This document shows positions 26,267 to 34,366 of a stretch of 64,000 nt of DNA, piece by piece. This stretch comes from Acidimicrobiia bacterium. Lineage in GTDB: Bacteria > Actinomycetota > Acidimicrobiia > Acidimicrobiales > SKKL01. Where the stretch lies: NCBI GenBank assembly GCA_041676705.1, contig JBAYRL010000004.1, positions 62,001 to 126,000 on the forward strand. Direction: 5' to 3'. Numbering within the stretch: the stretch's first letter is position 1; each line of letters starts with the position of its first letter. The translations under genes and the position numbers were made by a program. The notes beneath the pieces are model-generated. The model was not told the origin of the DNA. It worked only from the letters and a program-made list of their open reading frames with translations, and did not search any database.

Positions 26267-28981
26267 CTACCGACCGTGACAGAGCTTGAATTTCTTACCG
26301 CTGCCGCACGGGCACGGCGCGTTCCGAGGTGTCTTATCCCAGTCGCTCTTCACGATTGGGGCTTGAACGGCCTCTTCTTGCACTGCGGTGGCCACCGAAC
26401 CGCCCGAGGCTGCCTCTTCACCGGTGGCAACTGCGGCCACCGAAGGTGCGGGTTGATCGTCGGGGGAAGAATACTGCACGTCGCGCATTGGCATGGCTTG
26501 AGGTTCGAGCTTGGGGCGAGCGACCTCAACGTGCATGATGTATTTCACGAAATCTTGGTCGATCAGGCTCATCATGGTGCCGAACATGTCGTAACCTTCG
26601 CGCTGCCATTCCATGAGCGGGTCACGTTGACCCATAGCACGCAGGTTGATGCCTTCTTGGAGGTAGTCCATCTCTTGGAGATGCTCACGCCAACGCTGGT
26701 CGATGATCTGCAACATAACCTGGCGTTCAATCTGACGCATCAGATCGGCACCAAGTTCGGCCTCACGCGATTCGTAATAAGCAGTGCCTTCGCCCATCAG
26801 TGCGTCGTAGAGCTCATCGGTGGAGGTTGCGCCGCTCAAGTCGTCGATACCCAGTTTGGTGGGCCAAAAAGTTTGTACTTCGGTGAGCAGACCCTCAAGA
26901 TCCCACTCTTCGGCATAGTCGGCCACGCAGTAGCCGGTGATTATGGCATCAACCGCTTCGGCTAGAGCTTCGAGTGCTTGGTTTCGTAGGTCGGCCCCTT
27001 CCAAAATCTGGTCGCGGCGCTGGTAGATAACCTTGCGCTGCTCGTTCATGACCTCATCGTATTTGAGCACGTTCTTACGAATTTCGGCGTTGCGCTGTTC
27101 AACGGTGCTTTGAGCCCGTTCAATGGCCTTGGAAACCATTTTCGCCTCGATGGGCACATCTTCTGGCAGGGCTTTGCCCATAACCCAGTTCATGGCGCCA
27201 GTAGCGAAGAGCCGCATCAAGTCGTCTTCTAAGGAAAGGTAAAAACGGCTTTCACCGGGATCACCTTGGCGTCCGGCACGACCGCGCAACTGGTTGTCGA
27301 TACGTCGACTTTCGTGGCGCTCGGTACCACACACATAAAGCCCGCCGAGTTGCAGAACCCGCTCGGCATCACGGTCAGTTTCAACCTTGTATTTCTTGGT
27401 CAGCTCTTCAATGCGAGCCAAACCCTCTTCCGATTCGGGGTCAAGACCTTCAGCTTTGACGTCACGCAACGCCAAACCTTCGGGGTTACCTCCCAAAAGA
27501 ATGTCAACGCCTCGCCCAGCCATGTTGGTGGCCACCGTTATTGAGCCCGGACGACCGGCCTGGGCCACGATGTCAGCTTCACGGAAGTGCTGCTTGGCGT
27601 TCAATACCTCGTGTTTAATTCCGCGTTTGTTGAGCTGCGACGATAACCGTTCCGAGGTGGCTACCGAGGCGGTACCAGCTAGCACTGGTTGACCGGCCGC
27701 ATTGCGTTCGATGATGTCTTCTACCAGAGCATCAAACTTGGCCTGTTCGGTTTTATAGATCAGATCGGCCTGGTCGAGACGCACCATTGGCTTATTGGTG
27801 GGGATGGGCACCACATGGAGGCCATAGGTATTCATCAACTCGGCAGCTTCTGTTTCCGCCGTACCGGTCATGCCAGCAATTTTGTCGTAGAGACGGAAGT
27901 AGTTCTGCAGCGTGATCGTGGCGAGGGTTTGATTTTCCTCTTTAATTTTCACGTTTTCTTTGGCTTCCACCGCTTGGTGCAAACCCTCAGACCAACGTCG
28001 CCCTTCCAAAACCCGACCTGTGAACTCATCGACAATCTTCACTTCGCCGTCTTGGATGATGTAGTCCTTGTCGCGGCGGTAAAGCTCTTTGGCCTTAAGT
28101 GCCGCGCTTAGGTGGTGCACCAAGTTGCTCGAAACCTCGTCGTAAAGGTTTTCCACCCCAAGAGCGTTTTCTACTCGTTCAATACCAGCTTCCAGCGGCG
28201 AGACGGTGCGCTTTTCTTCGTCGACCTCGTAGTCTTCGTCACGAGTTAAGCCCCGCACGACGGCCGCAAATTGGTAATACACCTGTGCAGCGTCGGCCAA
28301 ACGGCCAGAGATAATAAGAGGAGTACGGGCCTCGTCAATCAAAATCGAGTCGACCTCGTCAACAATTACGAAATTGTGACCACGCTGAACTTTGGCACCA
28401 AGCGACATGGCCATGTTGTCGCGCAGGTAGTCGAAGCCAAGCTCGTTATTGGTGCCATAGGTAATATCGCAGCCGTATTGTTGCTGCTTAAAGGCTGAAT
28501 CGTGGTTGCCGGGAATGATGAGACCAACGTTGAGACCCAAGAATTGGTGAACACGACCCATCCACTCGGCGTCGCGGCTAGCCAAATAGTCGTTAACCGT
28601 GACTAGGTGAACGCCTTTGCCGGTCAGGCCGTTTAGGTAGGCGGGCAAGGTTGACACCAAGGTCTTGCCTTCACCGGTACGCATTTCAGCCACCCAACCA
28701 AAATGCAACGCTGCGCCGCCCATTAGCTGCACGTCGTAATGGCGTTGGCCAATGACCCGCTTGGCGGCTTCGCGAGTCACCGCGAAAGCTTCGATTAGCA
28801 GGTCGTCTAAGGCCTCACCATTGTCGAGCCGATTCCGAAATTCAACCGTTTTAGCGGTTAGATCGTGATCAGCGAGCTTCTCTATTTCGGCTTCAAGCGC
28901 ATTAATTTCTGGAACCAGGTTCGAAAGAGCCCGGATCTTTTTGCCTTCGCCAGCGCGAAGGATCTTGTCGAACATTCCCAT
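26267..28981 (-). CDS. secA: Protein translocase subunit SecA
   Basis: About 904-residue preprotein translocase ATPase. Walker A region is EMRTGEGKTLVSTLPAYL, DEAD-like motif is VDEVDSILIDEARTPLIISG, and TATNMAGRGVDILLGGNPEG and GRAGRQGDPGESRFYLSLED are the second helicase-half motifs. The C-terminus ends in the zinc-binding SEC-C motif (APCPCGSGKKFKLCHG) that contacts SecB or ribosomes. The frame extends up to a TTG at 29011, but the ATG at 28981 (MGMFDKILR) matches the family and has GGAAG 7 bases upstream. It lies 3 bases from prfB. A second SecA elsewhere (SecA2) cannot be excluded. Confidence 0.96.
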   Translation of the reverse strand: MGMFDKILRAGEGKKIRALSNLVPEINALEAEIEKLADHDLTAKTVEFRNRLDNGEALDDLLIEAFAVTREAAKRVIGQRHYDVQLMGGAALHFGWVAEMRTGEGKTLVSTLPAYLNGLTGKGVHLVTVNDYLASRDAEWMGRVHQFLGLNVGLIIPGNHDSAFKQQQYGCDITYGTNNELGFDYLRDNMAMSLGAKVQRGHNFVIVDEVDSILIDEARTPLIISGRLADAAQVYYQFAAVVRGLTRDEDYEVDEEKRTVSPLEAGIERVENALGVENLYDEVSSNLVHHLSAALKAKELYRRDKDYIIQDGEVKIVDEFTGRVLEGRRWSEGLHQAVEAKENVKIKEENQTLATITLQNYFRLYDKIAGMTGTAETEAAELMNTYGLHVVPIPTNKPMVRLDQADLIYKTEQAKFDALVEDIIERNAAGQPVLAGTASVATSERLSSQLNKRGIKHEVLNAKQHFREADIVAQAGRPGSITVATNMAGRGVDILLGGNPEGLALRDVKAEGLDPESEEGLARIEELTKKYKVETDRDAERVLQLGGLYVCGTERHESRRIDNQLRGRAGRQGDPGESRFYLSLEDDLMRLFATGAMNWVMGKALPEDVPIEAKMVSKAIERAQSTVEQRNAEIRKNVLKYDEVMNEQRKVIYQRRDQILEGADLRNQALEALAEAVDAIITGYCVADYAEEWDLEGLLTEVQTFWPTKLGIDDLSGATSTDELYDALMGEGTAYYESREAELGADLMRQIERQVMLQIIDQRWREHLQEMDYLQEGINLRAMGQRDPLMEWQREGYDMFGTMMSLIDQDFVKYIMHVEVARPKLEPQAMPMRDVQYSSPDDQPAPSVAAVATGEEAASGGSVATAVQEEAVQAPIVKSDWDKTPRNAPCPCGSGKKFKLCHGR

Positions 28982-29055
28982 CAGGCTTCCCAGTGTATCT
29001 AGTGCGGCCAAACCTTAATAGGCGGAGCGGCCCAAGCATGACCCTACCGCCTTCC

Positions 29056-29691
29056 TTATAACTGTTTAGCTTTGGGCGTGATGGCCCCAACCAAACCAAT
29101 TACCGAGGACGCCCCACCGCTTTGTAACACCGACGCCGCAGCTTGGAGGGTTGAGGTGGTGGTAGCAACATCGTCAATGAGCAAAACGTTAAGCCCGCGA
29201 GCTCGACCCGCAAGTGAAAACGTTCGATGTGCTTGTTCGACCAGTTGGCGACGCTCACGACCAGAAAGGCCGGTTTGGCTGGTTGAACCATGCCGGCGCA
29301 GGAGCGGATGCCACGCCACGCCAAGACGACGCGCCACGCCCACGGCCAACAAGCGACTGTGGTCAAACCCACGTTTCTGGCGATGCGAACGCAAGGTTGG
29401 TGCCCAACTCACCACATCGATGGGCGTCTTGATGTGCCAGGCACGCTGCGCCATGGCTTCAGACAGCCACGACACACTCGATCTAGCCGATTCATGCTTC
29501 AAACGAGACACTAGTAATCGGCCCACCCCTTCATATATCAATGCTGCGTGCAGCTCTACCAACACCGGCGGCACCTCGTTAATAAAATCTTGGTGGGGTA
29601 ACAATGGGGCGCTTAGCAACAGTTCATGACACTCAAGGCATGGATTGCCAAGATCGCTACCACAAATAGAACATTGTCGCCGCCGACTCAT
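29056..29691 (-). CDS. ComF family phosphoribosyltransferase-like protein
   Basis: 211-residue ComF-type protein. The N-terminus has a small zinc-binding cluster (QCSICGSDLGNPCLECHE) and the C-terminal half carries the phosphoribosyltransferase PRPP loop LNVLLIDDVATTTSTLQAAA. VVSWAPTLRSHRQKRGFDHSRLLA is the usual middle motif. ComF proteins are required for DNA uptake in naturally competent species and are widespread without known function elsewhere. The gene lies just upstream of secA in the same direction; competence itself cannot be claimed. Confidence 0.88.
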   Translation of the reverse strand: MSRRRQCSICGSDLGNPCLECHELLLSAPLLPHQDFINEVPPVLVELHAALIYEGVGRLLVSRLKHESARSSVSWLSEAMAQRAWHIKTPIDVVSWAPTLRSHRQKRGFDHSRLLAVGVARRLGVAWHPLLRRHGSTSQTGLSGRERRQLVEQAHRTFSLAGRARGLNVLLIDDVATTTSTLQAAASVLQSGGASSVIGLVGAITPKAKQL

Positions 29692-29778
29692 AACCTAAGT
29701 ATGAATACAGCCAGTGACATTTTGTTAGTTCCGCTTTAGTCGCGCCCGCCAGTACCAACGCTAGAGTTTCGCGAGTCC

Positions 29779-30426
29779 ATGGAGCCCACGAAACCCTTTA
29801 CGACACCAATAGGTCCTGACGAACTGTGGATCCGCCGCGGTGCCCAGCTGCTGGCGGGCTTGGTGTTTTGCGGTTGGGGAATTGCCCTTATGGTGCAGGC
29901 CAATATGGGCTTAGGGCCATGGGATGTACTCCACCAGGGCGGGTCTAATCACCTTGGTCTACCAATTGGCACGGTAAACATAGGCGTTGGGTTCTTGGTG
30001 CTCATGGCCTGGCTACCCTTTCGAGAACGCCCCGGCATTGGGACGGTAGCCAACGTTATTTTGATTGGGGTGGTGGCCGACATCACCTTGATGGTGCTGC
30101 CCGAACCTACAGAAATGTCGGTACGCTTGGCGTTCTTGGTGGTCGGCGTTTTCTTGTTCGGACCAGGGTCGGGGCTCTACATCGGTGCTGGCTTAGGGCC
30201 GGGTCCACGCGACGGATTGATGACCGCTCTGGCCAAACGCGGCATGTCGATTCGAATGGTAAGAACCTTGATCGAACTAACGGCCTTGGCCATTGGAATT
30301 GCCCTAGGCGGTACGGTTGGTATCGGCACGATTCTTATCGCTCTTACCATTGGCCCAAACGTCCAGTTTTTCTTGGAACGCCTCAGCCTGCCGCCCTCAA
30401 GCAGCCGACAAACCGAAGTGCTTTAG
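29779..30426 (+). CDS. YitT/YczE-like integral membrane protein
   Basis: 215-residue polytopic membrane protein with about five hydrophobic segments. The first block GLVFCGWGIALMVQANMGLGPWDVLHQG and the second GLYIGAGLGPGPRDGLMTAL are duplicated family motifs (aLGxGPxD) of the YczE/YyaS/YitT group. Members have no proven transport function; some are linked to regulation of antibiotic production or of other membrane proteins. Its stop codon overlaps the stop of the convergent SDR gene by four bases. Confidence 0.84.
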   Translation: MEPTKPFTTPIGPDELWIRRGAQLLAGLVFCGWGIALMVQANMGLGPWDVLHQGGSNHLGLPIGTVNIGVGFLVLMAWLPFRERPGIGTVANVILIGVVADITLMVLPEPTEMSVRLAFLVVGVFLFGPGSGLYIGAGLGPGPRDGLMTALAKRGMSIRMVRTLIELTALAIGIALGGTVGIGTILIALTIGPNVQFFLERLSLPPSSSRQTEVL

Positions 30427-31295
30427 CCGTTGATGCGCATGGCTTCTTCGGTCATAGAACCTTTGGGTCGAGGATTACGGGCCAGTTGCACGTCTTCGTG
30501 ACGCTCTTTGATGGCGTGCATCCAAACGTCATCGGTATAGACGTAAAATTGTTTATTCACGATGGCTTGGAAAACAGCTTCAGCCACCGGTTCGGGGCTT
30601 TGTTGAGCGTCGAAAAATTCACGCACCATAGAACGAATCAGTTCCGCTTCTTCAGGGTCGGCCAATCCGGCCATCCCGGCTTGCTCCGGACGATTACGGT
30701 CGGATTCGGCGATACGGGTATTCACAAAACCTGGGCACAACACCGAAATACCCACGCTTGAGTTGGCCGCGGCTAGCTCGTTATAAACTGATTCTGATAG
30801 AGACCAAACAGCGTGCTTGGTGACGTGATAAGGCGCTAGGCCAGCAAAAGCCGTGTGAGCCGCCATGGATGCCGTGTTCACAATATGGCCATCACCGTGG
30901 CTCATTATGTGCGACTGAAACACGCGATGCCCGTGTATCACTCCCCACAAGTTTACCCCCATTACCCATTGCCAATCTGCAATGGAAAGCTCGGCTACCG
31001 GCAGTGAAGGCCCACTTACCCCAGCGTTGTTACACAACACGTTCACCTGCTCGAAACGCTCGAAGGCGGCCTCACCCAGTCGGTCCATGGAGTCGGCATC
31101 AGAAACGTCGGTGGGAACGCCCAGTACCTGGGTGCCACCGCCGCTCAATTCATCCACTACGGCCACAAGTGCCGGTTCTTCGACATCGGCCAAAACCAAA
31201 TGCATACCCGCCGCAGCAAAACGGCGGGCAAAGGCTCGGCCTAAACCGCTACCAGCACCCGTGATCACCGCAACCTTGTTCTCGAAAGAATCCAT
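30423..31295 (-). CDS. Short-chain dehydrogenase/reductase (SDR)
   Basis: 290-residue classical SDR oxidoreductase. The NAD(P)-binding motif is VAVITGAGSGLGRAFARRF, LADVE follows the second strand, the NNAG motif is VLCNNAGVSGP and the catalytic triad is Ser in IVNTASMAAH with YHVTKHAV (Tyr, Lys). Asp in LADVE after the second strand favours NAD, which is inference. The substrate is unknown. An upstream TTG at 31307 is possible, but the ATG at 31295 has a strong GGGGGG site 4-9 bases before it. The protein has a longer C-terminal region than minimal SDRs. Confidence 0.9.
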   Translation of the reverse strand: MDSFENKVAVITGAGSGLGRAFARRFAAAGMHLVLADVEEPALVAVVDELSGGGTQVLGVPTDVSDADSMDRLGEAAFERFEQVNVLCNNAGVSGPSLPVAELSIADWQWVMGVNLWGVIHGHRVFQSHIMSHGDGHIVNTASMAAHTAFAGLAPYHVTKHAVWSLSESVYNELAAANSSVGISVLCPGFVNTRIAESDRNRPEQAGMAGLADPEEAELIRSMVREFFDAQQSPEPVAEAVFQAIVNKQFYVYTDDVWMHAIKERHEDVQLARNPRPKGSMTEEAMRING

Positions 31296-31330
31296 TTCGC
31301 CCCCCAAATGACGCTTTTAATCAAACTTAG

Positions 31331-31380
31331 AAAGAAACAACCTAGTTGCGCGGCGCACTTACGCCGTAACGCAACTAGGT
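31331..31380 (-). terminator. Rho-independent terminator downstream of ahcY
   Basis: On the minus strand the perfect 11-bp arms ACCTAGTTGCG (31370-31380 complement) and CGCAACTAGGT (31340-31350 complement) enclose an inner GGCG/CGCC stem, and are followed by TTGTTTCTTT (31331-31339). It lies 22 bases after the ahcY stop codon, the right place and orientation to end that transcript. It is one of the strongest terminators in the window. Confidence 0.85.
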
Positions 31381-31402
31381 CTGGTGAACCACAATGACGT
31401 TT

Positions 31403-32872
31403 TTAATACTTGTAATGGTCGGGCTTGTAGGGACCCGACTTCGGAATACCCAAATATTCTGACTGGTCGGTGGTCAGTTCGGTTAAACGCACACCTAAGG
31501 ATTCCAGGTGCAACCGAGCTACTTTCTCATCTAAATGGCGAGCCAAGGTATGAACGCCCAGCTCATAGTTTTCAGGATTGTTGAACAGTTCGATCTGGGC
31601 AATGACCTGGTTACTAAAGCTGGCTGACATAACGAAGCTGGGGTGCCCAGTTGCACAACCCAGGTTTAGCAATCGCCCTTCAGCCAAAATAATGATTGAG
31701 TGACCATCGGGGAAAACATACTCATCAACTTGAGGCTTGATGTTGATGCGCTGGACATCAGACAGCTTGTTCAAACCAGCCATATCCAGCTCGTTATCGA
31801 AGTGACCAATATTGCCAACAATGGCTTGGTGCTTCATACGACCCATGTGCTCGGCGGTCACAATGTCTTTATTGCCAGTTGCCGAAATAAAGATGTCAGC
31901 AGTTTCGACCACGTCTTCCAAACGGCTCACCTGGTAGCCCTCCATGGCGGCCTGAAGCGCACATATTGGGTCGATCTCGGTCACGATTACTCGTGCCCCT
32001 TGACCACGCAACGCTTGGGCGCAACCTTTACCCACGTCGCCATAACCAAGAACCACGGCGGTCTTACCGCCAATCATCACGTCGGTGGCCCGGTTGATGC
32101 CGTCAATCAATGAATGGCGACAGCCGTACAAGTTGTCGAATTTCGACTTGGTAACCGAGTCATTAACGTTGATGGCTGGGAACAAAAGGTTGCCGGCCTC
32201 GTGCATTTGATAGAGGCGATGTACCCCGGTGGTGGTTTCTTCGGTGACACCGGTAATGCCAGCCGCAGTGCGGGTCCAGAGCTGGTTATCTTCGCTAAAA
32301 ACACGGCCTAAGGTTGCGAGCACTACTTCGAACTCTTCCGAGTCGGCCGTTTCGGGGCCTGGCACTGCTCCGGCGGCTTCAAACTCAACGCCCTTGTGCA
32401 CGAGTAGGGTGGCGTCGCCACCATCATCGAGAATCATGTTTGGTCCGGCACCATCGGGCCAGCGCAGAATTTGTTCGGTGCACCACCAGTACTCTTCGAG
32501 TGTTTCGCCCTTCCAAGCAAAAACTGGTACCCCTTCGGGCTTGTCTACAGTGCCCGTTGGCCCAACGGCCACCGCCGCCGCGGCGTGGTCTTGGGTGGAA
32601 AAAATGTTGCACGAGGCCCACCGAACTTCAGCTCCGAGGGCAACTAAGGTTTCAATCAGGACCGCGGTTTGAATGGTCATGTGCAGCGAGCCGGCAATGC
32701 GGGCCCCAGCTAGCGGTGCCGAGTCAACATATTCGGCTCGTAAGGCCATCAAGCCGGGCATCTCATGCTCGGCCAAGCGAATTTCTTTGCGACCGAAATC
32801 GGCCAAGGCCAAATCGGCCACCTTGAATTGAAGATCACCCGAAACATCGGGTTTCAGCTCTAGCTGCGACAT
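31403..32872 (-). CDS. ahcY: Adenosylhomocysteinase (S-adenosylhomocysteine hydrolase)
   Basis: About 489-residue NAD-dependent enzyme that splits S-adenosylhomocysteine to adenosine and homocysteine in the methyl cycle. Motifs: FGRKEIRLAEHEMPGLMALR at the N-terminus, the catalytic region NVNDSVTKSKFDNLYGCRHS, the NAD loop AVVLGYGDVGKGCAQALRGQGA and the C-terminal signature with PSGPYKPDHYKY-like ending. The ATG at 32872 (MSQLELKP) is chosen: it follows a GGAGAG site by 3 bases and matches the family; the longer upstream open frame is not homologous. Length is that of the long bacterial form. A strong terminator follows. It may be co-transcribed with the isomerase and Trm112-like gene upstream. 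Confidence 0.96.
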   Translation of the reverse strand: MSQLELKPDVSGDLQFKVADLALADFGRKEIRLAEHEMPGLMALRAEYVDSAPLAGARIAGSLHMTIQTAVLIETLVALGAEVRWASCNIFSTQDHAAAAVAVGPTGTVDKPEGVPVFAWKGETLEEYWWCTEQILRWPDGAGPNMILDDGGDATLLVHKGVEFEAAGAVPGPETADSEEFEVVLATLGRVFSEDNQLWTRTAAGITGVTEETTTGVHRLYQMHEAGNLLFPAINVNDSVTKSKFDNLYGCRHSLIDGINRATDVMIGGKTAVVLGYGDVGKGCAQALRGQGARVIVTEIDPICALQAAMEGYQVSRLEDVVETADIFISATGNKDIVTAEHMGRMKHQAIVGNIGHFDNELDMAGLNKLSDVQRINIKPQVDEYVFPDGHSIIILAEGRLLNLGCATGHPSFVMSASFSNQVIAQIELFNNPENYELGVHTLARHLDEKVARLHLESLGVRLTELTTDQSEYLGIPKSGPYKPDHYKY

Positions 32873-32993
32873 GGACTCTCCATAGATTTCTGTGACATAA
32901 ACGGCGGCCGTAACGCGATAAGCGATACCAGACACCGAGGCGTAAATGGGATTTAGTGGGAACTTTGAGACGCGTGAAGTGTTACACGTTGGA

Positions 32994-34034
32994 TTATGAG
33001 ACGGTGATGCGACAGGCCTCAACCGCTGGAATAGGCCCAGGGTCAACCCCTTCAGCCAAAGCCAAGGTAACGGCGCAAAGGTCGCCCACAAACATCAGAT
33101 CTAACAATTGGGCGAGCGTACCTTCACCATATGCGGTGACCGTAGCGATGTCGGCCACAACTTCCTCGGTCATCTCGGCCACTCGCAAGAACCGTTCTTG
33201 GTCGGCGGGGTGTTCACCGTCGTGGCGCAGATCGATGCGGGTGAACACCTGTCTGGTTACATCGCCGTGTTGGCCCCAACCCGAAATCTCGTTGTGGCAC
33301 ATATCAGGAATTGAATTACTAAAGGCGGGAATTTTGGCGCTGAGATTGAACTGATGTTTCCAACGCAAGGCGGCTGTGGTTCCCACCGGGCCTGCTCCAT
33401 AAATTAGCGGAAAAGTTCGCCCAATAATTTTGGCGACCGTGGCGGCAATATTGGTTTCTTGGTTCATCTCGTCGCGCCGTTTAGCCAAGGCCGTGGCTGC
33501 TTCACGGACCCATTCCCGCCCACCCGGGTAGAAACCAATTTCTTCCAGAGCCAACAATGCACTTACCGCTAAAGGTGAGGTGGCCATGCGGGGATGGACA
33601 TCAGCCGGCAAAATAACCATGGGTATCTGCCATGTTTCACCCAAGTTGGCTAGGTATCCACCGTTGCCGGTTACCGCGAATACGAAGGCACCGGCTTCAA
33701 ATGCAGCTTCGGTGGCTTCCACTGTTTCGTCAGTTTCGCCAGAAGCTGAAAGCGCGATAACCAAACTATCGGGCCCCACGAAAGAGGGCAGTTCGTAGCC
33801 ACGATGCACCATGATTGGCACCGACATAAAAGGCCCAGCCACCGCCACGATCATGTCGCCCGCCATGGCCGCTTCACCATTGCCCAAAATTACGATGTTT
33901 GAAATGGAAGGTGCAGCTGGCAGGTTTGCTATGGAACCAACGTGATCCAAAATGCGCAGTGTACGCTCGGGCCGTTCCATGATGTGTTGGCGCAGCTCAA
34001 TGGTGTCAATACCGCTCAAAGAACCGGTTGTCAT
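32994..34034 (-). CDS. Bifunctional phosphoglucose/phosphomannose isomerase-like SIS protein
   Basis: 346-residue two-SIS-domain protein. SIS domain 1 begins NIVILGNGEAAMAGDMIV with LSASGETDETVEATEAA; SIS domain 2 begins RTFPLIYGAGPVGTTAALRWKHQFN. The C-terminal catalytic block NSIPDMCHNEISGW has the Glu and His expected of the PGI/PMI family that interconverts glucose-6-, fructose-6- and mannose-6-phosphate. It would feed the phosphomannomutase domain encoded just downstream in the same direction. The ATG at 34034 is used; a TTG three codons earlier overlaps the stop of the Trm112-like gene. Confidence in the family is high, in the exact substrate moderate. Confidence 0.88.
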   Translation of the reverse strand: MTTGSLSGIDTIELRQHIMERPERTLRILDHVGSIANLPAAPSISNIVILGNGEAAMAGDMIVAVAGPFMSVPIMVHRGYELPSFVGPDSLVIALSASGETDETVEATEAAFEAGAFVFAVTGNGGYLANLGETWQIPMVILPADVHPRMATSPLAVSALLALEEIGFYPGGREWVREAATALAKRRDEMNQETNIAATVAKIIGRTFPLIYGAGPVGTTAALRWKHQFNLSAKIPAFSNSIPDMCHNEISGWGQHGDVTRQVFTRIDLRHDGEHPADQERFLRVAEMTEEVVADIATVTAYGEGTLAQLLDLMFVGDLCAVTLALAEGVDPGPIPAVEACRITVS

Positions 34035-34039
34035 GGCCC

Positions 34040-34276
34040 TCAACCTTCAAAAGTTGGCTTAATGCCCTGCGATTCGGCCTTAACTAAAAGACGATCATGT
34101 TCTTCCTGCTCAATCGTTTTTGCTTCGTCAATCAGCATGACCGGAATATCGTCAACAATGGAATACGCCCGCTTCAAGCGAGGGTTATACAGCACATTTT
34201 CATCTTCGAAATAAAGCAGCGGCCCTTTATCTTCAGGGCAGGCCAGTATCTCCAGAAGCTGCGCATCTAAAGCCAT
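34040..34276 (-). CDS. Trm112-like (UPF0434) small protein
   Basis: 78-residue protein of the Trm112/UPF0434 group. It starts MALDAQLLEILACPEDKGPL with YNPRLKRAYSIVDDIPVMLIDEA, the conserved fold. The classical family has a CPxC...Cys zinc site; here only the CP of LACPED is clear and the second Cys positions (around FEDENVLYN) are not Cys, so zinc binding is doubtful. In actinobacteria such genes often sit next to the PGI/PMI gene, as here. Function is unknown; Trm112 proteins elsewhere activate methyltransferases. The start at 34276 is preferred to an upstream in-frame codon at 34303. Confidence 0.82.
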   Translation of the reverse strand: MALDAQLLEILACPEDKGPLLYFEDENVLYNPRLKRAYSIVDDIPVMLIDEAKTIEQEEHDRLLVKAESQGIKPTFEG

Positions 34277-34366
34277 AGATAAATCTTTCTGACAATTAGT
34301 CAATGAAATGAGACAGTTGGGCCAAGCCTAATAGGAAGCTGTGACACCCTACCTAGCGAAGCGGTA

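Noticed and set aside
29072..29629. Long plus-strand frame opposite the comF gene
   Set aside because: It lacks family similarity and a ribosome site, and comF motifs on the minus strand explain the region.
32873..32993. S-adenosylhomocysteine riboswitch upstream of ahcY
   Set aside because: No matching conserved core or stem pattern was visible in the 121 bases before the gene.
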